DNA of 64,000 nucleotides. It comes from Palaeococcus pacificus DY20341. Its GTDB lineage: Archaea; Methanobacteriota_B; Thermococci; Thermococcales; Thermococcaceae. Position 1 is the first letter of the stretch. The number at the start of each line of letters is the position of its first letter. Location: NCBI RefSeq assembly GCF_000725425.1, contig NZ_CP006019.1, forward strand, positions 1,302,001 through 1,366,000. The letters run 5' to 3'. Under the pieces are notes generated by a model. It was not told the DNA's origin and did no database searches. It saw nothing but the letters and a program-made list of their open reading frames with translations. Shown piece by piece: positions 25,034 through 33,020 of this stretch. The position numbers and the translations under genes are program-made.

Positions 25034-25153
25034 CAGTCCAGGAATGCAGTCTGAATGCACTTCCATCAAACCACAATCACCTTTAAACTTGCTTGGAACC
25101 GAGAGGATAATTTTCCAAGGCCCTATTTGGAAGCTTCTGTGGTAGATGTGCAT
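25028..25153 (-). CDS. Possible 41-residue protein
   Basis: ATG 25153 lies 4 bp upstream of the cassette 1 partner's stop, with a weak GTGAG site. The translation (GPWKIILSVPSKFKGDCG, MEVHSDCIPGLQ) has two Cys and no TM segment. It could be a small gene or a scrap of a cassette. Its stop falls in the right arm of the inverted repeat. Confidence 0.25.
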   Translation of the reverse strand: MHIYHRSFQIGPWKIILSVPSKFKGDCGLMEVHSDCIPGLQ

Positions 25154-25157
25154 TCTC

Positions 25158-25523
25158 TCACTCTTGCTGATTTGGATACCTTAAACTATTTCTAATGTGG
25201 ATAATTTCTTGTTTGATTTGCCATCTCTCAATTAAAGAGTACAACAACACGAGAGCAATAAAGTCTCTTGGGCTTCCACTCATAGCAAAGGATATTGCAA
25301 CAATCCCCACCAAAATATACCTAACCACTACTTCTCCGGGATCCTGATCAATATTTCCGATGTTAAGCTTCTTTTTGAGATTTTGAATTTCATTTTTAAC
25401 CGGATAAAAAGCTGAGAGAAATGCAAATAAAATAAAGGATAAAAAATGAATCTCCTGCCCACTAAAGGCATATGCTAGTAGTGATAGTACTGAAATTCCC
25501 GTTGGGATAGTATCAAACTTCAT
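25158..25523 (-). CDS. Four-TM membrane protein, partner of cassette 1 (candidate immunity protein)
   Basis: 121 residues from ATG 25523, which lies 5 bp after the stop of cassette 1 (GGAGGGTGATGCAC, then the ATG). Two TM helices (about 6-35), a charged coil (KNEIQNLKKKL), two further TM helices (VVRYILVGIVAISFAM; DFIALVLLYSLI) and a final charged helix (RWQIKQEIIHIRNSLR). The plan matches the rebuilt gene at 24042-24453. Function unknown. Confidence 0.72.
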   Translation of the reverse strand: MKFDTIPTGISVLSLLAYAFSGQEIHFLSFILFAFLSAFYPVKNEIQNLKKKLNIGNIDQDPGEVVVRYILVGIVAISFAMSGSPRDFIALVLLYSLIERWQIKQEIIHIRNSLRYPNQQE

Positions 25524-25528
25524 GTGCA

Positions 25529-26272
25529 TCACCCTCCAAAATTAATCTCTTTCCAAATACTTTGACCAATACTTTTAACAAACAGAAATACTTGGATAAT
25601 TGTTTTTACTGGTTTTGGGGCTGGAGTCATTTCAACTATCACAGTTCCCATATATTCTACTGGGGCATATGCCAATCCCAAAGGTGCAATTATCATTAAT
25701 GCCCCCTTTTTGATACCACCATTAGCATCCTCGTTCCAGTATTTGCTTCCTGTGTATCTTGCCGTGATTATTCCTTCAAGGTTCATGTACTCACCTGAGT
25801 CTAATCTTATTTTCAGTTTTAGGTAGTGTGGGGTATCAACTCTTTCTAGCGTGTAGTGGCAGTCTCCGTTTTCACACACCCATGTGTTGGTTTTGGGAGT
25901 TAAATCCCTTACGTCGTTAAGCTCAAGAGCCTTAGCCATTTTCTCGTCCAGTGGAACGTAAACTTCGGCAATTTTTCCAGTAAACTGGCTGGGTATAACG
26001 TCCTTCACCATTGTTACGCTTATTACACTGGAAGTGTCCATGTCATCATCAAGCAATTTAGTCACTACCGAATAACCCACAGCCGTTGATAGAGTGTTCT
26101 TCCTAACTACTACCTCACAGACTCCAGCTTCTCCCAGCAATATCGGTTGCTCTGGACAGTTCAAACCGAACACCAGCCCTTTCAGTGGTTTTACTCCCAC
26201 CTTCACCTCGCTCCAGTGTTCTTTTTCCGTTTCATACAGTTTCAGTCGTAGTCTTTTGAGGGAGCTTATGCT
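25529..26272 (-). pseudogene. Cassette 1: 5'-truncated C-terminal module, intact reading frame
   Basis: Open from the codon after TAA (26273-26275) to a stop at 25529. Homology to the full gene is restricted to the junction EHWSEVKVGVK; upstream only KLYETEK remains. The variable region has a paired-Cys beta part (LNCPEQPILLGEAGVCEV, WVCENGDCHY) and a long hydrophobic tail (KKGALMIIAPLGLAYAPVEY, IIQVFLFVKSIGQSI) ending NFGG. Internal ATG 26206 could start 225 residues, but there is no signal peptide. Confidence 0.72.
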
Positions 26273-26286
26273 TTAGTTAATGCCTT

Positions 26287-26793
26287 TTACTTTGCATAAG
26301 ATACTAAATCATGTTTCAGTACTAAGTATGTCCATAAACTAAGGAGTGCAAATATCGTGGGTTCTAGAATGCTTTTTGTAGTTATAAGAATCAAAACTGA
26401 AAGTACTAACGATACAACTAACAGCCCGTGCTCTGATATTTTATCAACTATCTTCCAAATTGTCACATATATGAAGGCTCCCACAATAAAGAAAATCATA
26501 AGATTCCTGCTAAAATCTGTCATTGTAGAATAAGCAAGAATTGTAGGCAATAGAAAACCTACTACCACTAAATCTGAGATTACAAGGGTCTTGACAAATC
26601 TTGTATTCCCATGTGCACTCCATTTGTGGTGATAGTGGTGGATTTCAAGTCTAATCGCTGAATAAGCTACTAAATATCCTACAGCATAAATCAACATCTG
26701 AGAATTCTCGTTCAGGAATCCATATAGGAGACTACCAAAAATTAAAATTGGAAGATAAAACGTCAAAATATTGTGAACGCGGACTTTGTTCAT
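26287..26793 (-). CDS. Multi-TM membrane protein, partner of the full-length secreted protein (candidate immunity protein)
   Basis: 168 residues from ATG 26793, 4 bp after the stop of the large gene, with GGGGTGATATC as ribosome-binding site. Five to six TM helices in pairs separated by charged loops (RLEIHHYHHKWSAH; KIVDKISEHG). The His-rich loop is distinctive. Being the cognate neighbour of the only complete effector-like gene, it is the strongest immunity candidate of the locus. Confidence 0.78.
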   Translation of the reverse strand: MNKVRVHNILTFYLPILIFGSLLYGFLNENSQMLIYAVGYLVAYSAIRLEIHHYHHKWSAHGNTRFVKTLVISDLVVVGFLLPTILAYSTMTDFSRNLMIFFIVGAFIYVTIWKIVDKISEHGLLVVSLVLSVLILITTKSILEPTIFALLSLWTYLVLKHDLVSYAK

Positions 26794-26797
26794 GATA

Positions 26798-29700
26798 TCA
26801 CCCCACAAAACCATCGTTATCAAAATCCCTCGGTTGTTTCCATCCATAGAAATATGCCTCCTCCGTTATGTCCGCTAGGAAGAGCAGTAGTCCAGCGTAT
26901 CCGAATAGTCTAGATCCAAAAACCGCCAATTGTCCGGATCCTGTTGCCTCGGTTGTTATGTATCCTGCCTTTTCAAGTATCTCTGTCACTACAAATGTTC
27001 CTGAACCGCCGTATTCAACTGCATCTTCAATCGTGGTGCCACTATTCTTTAGTATCTGGAATGTCGTGCTTATTGGTGGCGCATTCTCAAAGTGTATCAC
27101 TATCTCCCAAGGTTGCTCCGTGGCAAGTTTATCCACATAAGAATGCCATGGGAAGAGGGGATCGATCCCAAAGTAAAACTCTGCAAAGTTTTCATCTATC
27201 GTAATCTTGATGTGAGTCTCGTCATCTGGATCATTTGGAGTCACTTTAAGAGTATCCTTTGACAACGTGACTTCTTTAAAATCGCTTGGCCAGACTTTTG
27301 CTCCCCCAACGTCGATTCCTGATATTTTGACTTGCACAGAGTCATCTGGATTTGTCCTTAGCAAGTACAAAGTGCAGTCAAGGTCGTCTACATCATTTTC
27401 ACCCAGCACAACTCCATCATCGCATTCCAACTTCAGATCTGCCTTCCAAGGTTTCACTTCCACCTTCACTTCGCTCCAGTGTTCTTCTCCTGCTCCGTTA
27501 GGTTTGCCGTCGTAATTGTCGAGGAAGAGCTTGAAAGTGTGGTTGCCAATACCATAAACGTCCAGACTGAAGGCTGTTAGAGTGTAGTTCTGAGCGTTGG
27601 CCGGGAGCCTGCCAGCAAAACCATCAATGCGCTTTACCACCGCACCATCTTCATCCTCAACGAAACCGCTAAGTGGAATAGCCGTGTTTCCATAATTCCA
27701 CGCTTTGATGGTAAAGTACACCGTCCCACTACCCTCAAGCTCAGTCGGGTAAGCGGTTAAAACAACGTTAAAGGAATCGCTGGGAGCTCCACCCACGGTT
27801 ATTCCACCGCTCCTCGATGCCTCCAGTTTTCCGCCCTCCCACACTTCTATCCTGTACTTGTGGGTTCCTGCAACGGCAGTCCACGTTAAGCTCACCACCC
27901 CAGAACCCCCACTGCCTATTGTGATAGTTTTACTCGCCTTTTCCGCATCATCAATGAAAAGTTTTACCATCACGCTCCGGGATCTAGAGACGGGGTTTTT
28001 GACGCTCACGTCAAAACTCACACTGTCTCCATGCGTTGGATTCGCTGGTGAAACGTCAACGCCAGTTATAGTTAAAGTTCCCGAAGTCACTGTAACACTT
28101 TTGCTGGCGCTCTTTGAATTGCCATTCCAGTAGATTGATGCATGGGCAACGTAAGTGCTGGCATCCTCGTAAGTTATTGTCTGTTCGAGCAGAGTAACCG
28201 CTCCATTTGCAGGAACGTTCACGGTATCAGAGTATGTCTTTGAATTAGTTGGCGAGAAAGGAATACTGATAGAGTACTCCACATCACTCAAAGGTGCGCT
28301 ATTCCCATTCTCCACGACAACCCTGTAAGTCACACTTTCGCCTTCAACAATCCTATCTCTTGAGGTTTCCATTCTAATGCTAACTTTGCTCCAGTCTATG
28401 GGAGATTCAAGGTTTATTGTCGAGGAGTATTCTCTCGTTATAGTCCTCTCCTGGCAGCTCGGCGAGGTGGAGAGTGTTTCGTGATTCTTTGAGAGGGGTA
28501 CTGCACCACAGGAGGGAGTGTAAGTGATTTCAACCTTTCCACTCACGGTGAGTTCACCATCCATGGAATGAGTTAGTGTGAACCTCTTGCTGTTCCAGGC
28601 GTAACTCTGACCTGAGTTGAGGAATGATAATGTTCCTGTATCAGAATCGCCGGTTGTGTAATCCTTAACGTTGATCCTAATGGTGTCGACTGCGTTGTTC
28701 TCCGCCTTGAACGAAATCTTAACGTGATACTCAACTTTTCCAGGCTGATTCTTGTCCACGATAACTTTAACTTCTGTAATCTTTAGCTGGCCAATGTTGC
28801 CCTGCGTGTCCAAGGCTTCCCTGATAATTTCAGGCTCTATCAACACTCCATTCACTTCTACTCCAAGATTTTCTTCGAAGGTTTGGGTGCCATCTACTGA
28901 ATAACCCTTTGGGGATACTGGTATTGGCGCTGGAATCCTGGGGTCGCCGGGTTTAATTGGAATGGGGGATTTTATGGGGCTTCTTTTAATTTCACTGGAA
29001 ATTATTAACACCTTCAATGCTTCCTTGAGCTCGGCAACTTTCTGATTGAGCATTGACTCCACTTTAGGATTATTGTTACCATAGTTTCTTGTTTTTATTA
29101 GGGCATATACGTTGCCCATGAGTTCATATGCCTTCAAAGCGTTCGGCCAGTAGTAGGTTGTCCTTTCAGTGATTATCTCTGTGGGCGTTATTTGAGTTGA
29201 TTTGAACGTAATGACGAGACCTCCATTTTTGATCCATCTAATGCTCTCAAGAGTGCCCTGTTTGCTGAGGATAGACTCTGTCCTATATAGCATAGAGGTT
29301 ACCTGTTCACCGCTAGATCCTGTGATGATCTTGTATGTTAAATCCTTCAGACTTTTTATGCCTACAGACATGTTCTTGTAGTCTTTCTGAGAGTACCTCA
29401 TGTAAAAGAGCGCCCATTCCTCTGCAAGTATAGGGTTTATCGCGATTCCGTGGTTTTCTTGTGGTGCTTCCCCTGCATTTGTCCACTTCCACTTTTCAAT
29501 CGCCCAAGTCTCGTATTCATTGTATTTGAAGGCGACGTTAATGAACGCCGTTGAGAATTCCTCTAGAAAGGCCGTCATATTAAAGTCTTCGGTAATTTGA
29601 TCAGCATTTTGGACAATGTAGTTTTGGAGGGCCTGGATTTCACTGTCACTCCAGCCCTGTTCTTTGAGAGTGCTGACGGTCTCTGCGGGTAGACCATTCT

Positions 29701-30043
29701 GTTTTATTTCTTCGGCTATGCTCCTGAGTTCTTGTGTGGTGTAGTAGGTTTTAACTCCTGATTGTTCGAGTTCTTTGAGGTTTTGCCAGATTAGTGCTGA
29801 TATTTGGACTGCGTTTTCTGCTCCTTTTTGGGAGTTTGTGATGAGTTCTCTGGCGGTGTTTTGGTCTGCTGTTTGATTGAGTTTGATTATGAGTTCTGCT
29901 TCTTTGTTGAGTATATTCCAGAATTCTTCGTAAGGCTGATTCTCGTTCTCGAGAGCGTTGACTGTGATCGTGGTGTTCTGGGCTGTGATAAAACTCAGGC
30001 TTAGGATGAGATAACTCAATACTAATATTAGTATTTTTCTCAT
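26798..30043 (-). CDS. Large secreted multi-domain protein with variable C-terminus (candidate polymorphic toxin or surface protein)
   Basis: 1081 residues from ATG 30043 (AAGGTGATAA upstream; the in-frame start at 30088 would bury the signal peptide). Signal peptide about 1-21 (ILILVLSYLILSLSFITAQ). Residues ~30-370 are helical. A Pro-rich linker (PIPIKPGDPRIPAPIPVSP) leads to several Ig/CARDB-like domains (~400-860), including VSPANPTHGDSVSF and the junction EHWSEVKVEVK at about 855. From there ~220 residues form the variable region: a Cys-containing beta part and a hydrophobic Gly-rich tail (GSRLFGYAGLLLFLADI) ending DNDGFVG. No C-terminal membrane anchor of the usual S-layer type. Family not recognised. 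Confidence 0.85.
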   Translation of the reverse strand: MRKILILVLSYLILSLSFITAQNTTITVNALENENQPYEEFWNILNKEAELIIKLNQTADQNTARELITNSQKGAENAVQISALIWQNLKELEQSGVKTYYTTQELRSIAEEIKQNGLPAETVSTLKEQGWSDSEIQALQNYIVQNADQITEDFNMTAFLEEFSTAFINVAFKYNEYETWAIEKWKWTNAGEAPQENHGIAINPILAEEWALFYMRYSQKDYKNMSVGIKSLKDLTYKIITGSSGEQVTSMLYRTESILSKQGTLESIRWIKNGGLVITFKSTQITPTEIITERTTYYWPNALKAYELMGNVYALIKTRNYGNNNPKVESMLNQKVAELKEALKVLIISSEIKRSPIKSPIPIKPGDPRIPAPIPVSPKGYSVDGTQTFEENLGVEVNGVLIEPEIIREALDTQGNIGQLKITEVKVIVDKNQPGKVEYHVKISFKAENNAVDTIRINVKDYTTGDSDTGTLSFLNSGQSYAWNSKRFTLTHSMDGELTVSGKVEITYTPSCGAVPLSKNHETLSTSPSCQERTITREYSSTINLESPIDWSKVSIRMETSRDRIVEGESVTYRVVVENGNSAPLSDVEYSISIPFSPTNSKTYSDTVNVPANGAVTLLEQTITYEDASTYVAHASIYWNGNSKSASKSVTVTSGTLTITGVDVSPANPTHGDSVSFDVSVKNPVSRSRSVMVKLFIDDAEKASKTITIGSGGSGVVSLTWTAVAGTHKYRIEVWEGGKLEASRSGGITVGGAPSDSFNVVLTAYPTELEGSGTVYFTIKAWNYGNTAIPLSGFVEDEDGAVVKRIDGFAGRLPANAQNYTLTAFSLDVYGIGNHTFKLFLDNYDGKPNGAGEEHWSEVKVEVKPWKADLKLECDDGVVLGENDVDDLDCTLYLLRTNPDDSVQVKISGIDVGGAKVWPSDFKEVTLSKDTLKVTPNDPDDETHIKITIDENFAEFYFGIDPLFPWHSYVDKLATEQPWEIVIHFENAPPISTTFQILKNSGTTIEDAVEYGGSGTFVVTEILEKAGYITTEATGSGQLAVFGSRLFGYAGLLLFLADITEEAYFYGWKQPRDFDNDGFVG
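27471..27729 (-). repeat. Direct repeat copy B: 259 bp identical to 21853-22111
   Basis: Copy within the full-length gene of the tract described at 21853-22111, in the same orientation, encoding the Ig-like domain and the first part of the junction. Confidence 0.9.
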
Positions 30044-30090
30044 TTTATCACCTTGGAAGTTGTGTTTATATTTTTGGAATATTTTCAATC

Positions 30091-30106
30091 TTTAAATACT
30101 TTTCTC
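30091..30106 (-). promoter_or_regulatory. BRE/TATA promoter of the large secreted protein gene
   Basis: On the minus strand GAGAAAAG is followed by TATTTAAA, placing transcription start near 30068, about 25 nt before ATG 30043. This is the clearest promoter of the locus; none of similar quality was seen directly in front of cassettes 1-4. Confidence 0.55.
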
Positions 30107-30260
30107 TCCAAATTTTGAACACCACTAAAAATAGTAACCAAAAAACGAAAAGAAAACAAAAACACTTAACAAAAAAAGTTCAGATTAAACCTCCGAGTTT
30201 CCCATGTTTATCATCAACACAAACAGTGCCGTTCAAACTAAACAGGTAGGGAGAACATGA

Positions 30261-31352
30261 TCAGCCCCTAAACCTCAGCACGTGTATATCTCTCACCACT
30301 TTATGCCTCTCTTCAAAGTCAGTGTATTTCGCTAAAACTTCAAAGCCAAGCTTTTCGAGCCATCTCCTGTCCTTGCGGTAGATTTTGCCATTTTTGAGCT
30401 TAAATGCGGGGAAAACAAATACCACTCTCGCGTTCCTTCTAAGTATTTTGGCAAAGCTCTCGAAGACGGGGTAGTAGAAGCGGTCGAGCTCGTTGGCCAT
30501 TCTTACGGCCTCCTCCCTCGTGGGGTGGTACTTTAAGGGCTTGCCCAAGTAGGGCTCGCTGACTATGACATCGAATTTAACGCGATAGCAGCGGTGGAGC
30601 TTTTTAGCATCGCACACTTGAAGATTAGCGGATCTTTTAACTCTAAACTCTTTTTTGAGCCACTTAATGTTTTCCTTAGCTGCATTAACGATCTTTGGAT
30701 TAACATCGCTTCCATAGGCGTTTAGACCTTGAAGGAGGAATTCCTGCACTATCGTTCCCACGCCGCAGAAGGGGTCTAACGCGTTCCCCTCTCTAACTTC
30801 ACTCAAGTTCACCATTATCCTCGCTAACCTCGGCGGAATTGAAAGTATCGCTCGTTGCCTCGGCCTCTCCACATCGAGCTTTTTGAGCTCAAATGGGTCA
30901 GCTACTCTAACAGTCTCGCCAACATAGAGCTTGTTCCCAAAGATAAACACGAAGTCCTTTACATCAGGAAAGCCCTTAAGAACGAGCTCAGAAGGCATGG
31001 AATAGATGTTTTTTGGCTTGAAGAACTTTGAGGGTTCTGGCTTAAAGCTCTTCTTTATCTTGCTCCCCATTTTTCTCCACAGCCGCCAATCTTCCTTCCC
31101 ATAAAAGCTCAGCGTAAATAGCTTAGCATATTCTAAATCTGCTATAGTCTCTTCACCTTCCCCAACTATCCGTATGAGCTTTAGAGAACCACCGAGTCTA
31201 TGAAAGAGATGCTCAATTTTTTTATTAGATTCAAAAATAAGCCAGTCCTTTGATGACTCAATCACCTTGACTTTTATTCCAAAGCGCCTCGCAAATGCCC
31301 AAAACTCTGCTTCGCTGAGCATGGGGTTCTTTCCAAAGATCACTGCATACAT
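30261..31352 (-). CDS. TRM11-family SAM-dependent methyltransferase with THUMP-like N-terminus
   Basis: 363 residues. The N-terminal ~160 residues (start YAVIFGKNPMLSEAEF) resemble the ferredoxin-like/THUMP part of TRM11/TrmG10 proteins. The catalytic domain has motif I ALDPFCGVGTIVQEFLLQG (about 191-209), YGSDVNP, and SEPYLGKPLKY where classical RNA N2-methyltransferases have DPPYG. Likely a tRNA guanosine-N2 methyltransferase, but the altered motif leaves this open. A TATA-like sequence near 31370 suggests a leaderless start. Confidence 0.8.
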   Translation of the reverse strand: MYAVIFGKNPMLSEAEFWAFARRFGIKVKVIESSKDWLIFESNKKIEHLFHRLGGSLKLIRIVGEGEETIADLEYAKLFTLSFYGKEDWRLWRKMGSKIKKSFKPEPSKFFKPKNIYSMPSELVLKGFPDVKDFVFIFGNKLYVGETVRVADPFELKKLDVERPRQRAILSIPPRLARIMVNLSEVREGNALDPFCGVGTIVQEFLLQGLNAYGSDVNPKIVNAAKENIKWLKKEFRVKRSANLQVCDAKKLHRCYRVKFDVIVSEPYLGKPLKYHPTREEAVRMANELDRFYYPVFESFAKILRRNARVVFVFPAFKLKNGKIYRKDRRWLEKLGFEVLAKYTDFEERHKVVRDIHVLRFRG

Positions 31353-31449
31353 GGTTAAAGCCTTGGCTGGGAAATTTAAAAAGCTTTGCTACCAAAAATT
31401 AAATATAATTCAAGCGCAGAATTATTTTGATAGATTATTAGGTGATGAT

Positions 31450-32721
31450 ATGCTCCTTGAAGAGATTCTCGCATCTGTGGATGTGATAAGAGATCCAGAC
31501 ATAAAAATAGCTACGTATGCGCGATTAGGTTTGGAATTTGCGAAGATGGACAATCCTCTTGCAAATAAAGCGTTTAAAAAGGCTTTTGATGTTGTTTACT
31601 CCATGAATGATCCATTTGCAATTCTTCGCAACTTGGCAGTGGTCGCATACTATATGGGAAAAGCGAACTTAAAGTCCTCAAAAAGAATTTTTCAGAGGAT
31701 TAAAGATGATTTAGATGTCCTGCCTAAAGATAAACGGGACCTCCTTTTAGTCGATATTGTCAACTACCTCGTTGATTTGGGTGAGATTGATGAAGCAACA
31801 TATCATGCTCTAGGAATATCTGATAAAGAGCTGAGAAATGAAGCTCTTGTTTTGGCTCTCAAAAGATATTTGAGGAAAATCAGTGCAAACAAGACAACAC
31901 GCGTTCTGCAAATGAGGAAGGCAGAGTACATATGGGAGCAGATAGAGAGTGAGCCCTACTACTCAATAGCTACCGTTGAGATAATTAAAGCCTATTTGCG
32001 GCTTGAAGAATATGATAGGGCCATTTTCATGATAAGCTACCTCAAAAGCAAGCCTTGGATAAAGCAGGTTGTGAGAGAGGTCATCACCCACCTAAAAAAG
32101 AAAAATATATCAAAGAAATACTATGAAAAGCTCGTTACTGTGGCCGTGGACCTCTCCGAAAGACTGGGCATTAATATAACACGGGATTTGATAGTCATAT
32201 TTGCACTGAATGGGGAAGTTAAAAACGCTGTTTCGTTAATACGGGGTGTTGAAGACCCTGATGATGCCTTAAAGGAGATCACTAAGGTGTTAATAGCGAG
32301 AAAACCGGGAGTTCTGCCGAAACTATTTGAAAGCCTCTCCGATGAAGAGCTAAACATCGCAGCGAAGGAATTAATGAATTATCTCTTGGACAATCCTCAC
32401 GAAGAGTTTAAAGACTTGGTAGCACAGATTCCTAAAAGAACTGCTGATGAGAAGATTTTGGTTAAAATTGTGGGATACTACCTAAAACTAGATGAACTTG
32501 AGAGTGCAGTAAGGATTGGAGCAAAAATTAAGGATGTAAAGCTCCGATCTCTAGCGTTTGGAAGTATTGCCCATTACTTACTAAAGAGGAACATGGTAGA
32601 GGATGCAATTGATTTGGTTATCCAAATAAAAGAGCCAAAGCTTTCATCGCAGTTAGTTTCTGAAATTCTTGTGAGAGTTGCTGGAAAAGTTGGAGGGGAA
32701 AGTATTGGAAACGCTGATTAA
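31450..32721 (+). CDS. Helical-repeat protein of unknown function
   Basis: 423 residues from ATG 31450 (GGTGAT directly upstream). Entirely helical with repeated pairs about 30-35 residues apart (AIATVEIIKAYLRLEEYDRA, KILVKIVGYYLKLDELESA), resembling HEAT/TPR solenoids. No signal peptide. Followed by a small helical protein overlapping its end, so they may interact. Thermococcales-type hypothetical; probable scaffold role is inference. Confidence 0.75.
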   Translation: MLLEEILASVDVIRDPDIKIATYARLGLEFAKMDNPLANKAFKKAFDVVYSMNDPFAILRNLAVVAYYMGKANLKSSKRIFQRIKDDLDVLPKDKRDLLLVDIVNYLVDLGEIDEATYHALGISDKELRNEALVLALKRYLRKISANKTTRVLQMRKAEYIWEQIESEPYYSIATVEIIKAYLRLEEYDRAIFMISYLKSKPWIKQVVREVITHLKKKNISKKYYEKLVTVAVDLSERLGINITRDLIVIFALNGEVKNAVSLIRGVEDPDDALKEITKVLIARKPGVLPKLFESLSDEELNIAAKELMNYLLDNPHEEFKDLVAQIPKRTADEKILVKIVGYYLKLDELESAVRIGAKIKDVKLRSLAFGSIAHYLLKRNMVEDAIDLVIQIKEPKLSSQLVSEILVRVAGKVGGESIGNAD

Positions 32722-33019
32722 GTCCCTCCGCCGTGAAAGGCATAGGAAAGAAGATTTGGAGTTTATTAGGATTCTGTTGGACACACTCATCAGTGGGGAT
32801 TTTGAGAGGTTGGCAGAGGATAAGGAGCTTTTGTTTGAGACTATTGATGAGATGTACAAGATACTGAGGGATGCTATGCTAAACTCAAAAGATGAAAATC
32901 TTCTAGATGCCTTTGAACATATAGCTGTACTTCGTGCGCTGATAAATTATCCGGATCTATCGCCTTTAAAGCTCTTAAAAGATACTAAACATGCTATAGA
33001 CAAGGCACTCGGTGATTGA
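32705..33019 (+). CDS. Small helical hypothetical protein
   Basis: 104 residues from TTG 32705, favoured by GGAGGGG 6 nt upstream; the alternative TTG at 32678 overlaps the upstream gene by 44 bp. Basic helical start (SLRRERHRKEDLEF) then acidic helices. It overlaps the solenoid gene by 17 bp and is followed 1 bp later by the YjbQ-family gene, so the three form one operon. Function unknown. Confidence 0.7.
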   Translation: METLIKSLRRERHRKEDLEFIRILLDTLISGDFERLAEDKELLFETIDEMYKILRDAMLNSKDENLLDAFEHIAVLRALINYPDLSPLKLLKDTKHAIDKALGD

Positions 33020-33020
33020 A

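Noticed and set aside
29804-30004. 66-residue plus-strand ORF rich in Cys and Phe opposite the start of the large secreted protein
   Set aside because: It is the antisense shadow of the strongly supported signal peptide and helical region and has no ribosome-binding site.
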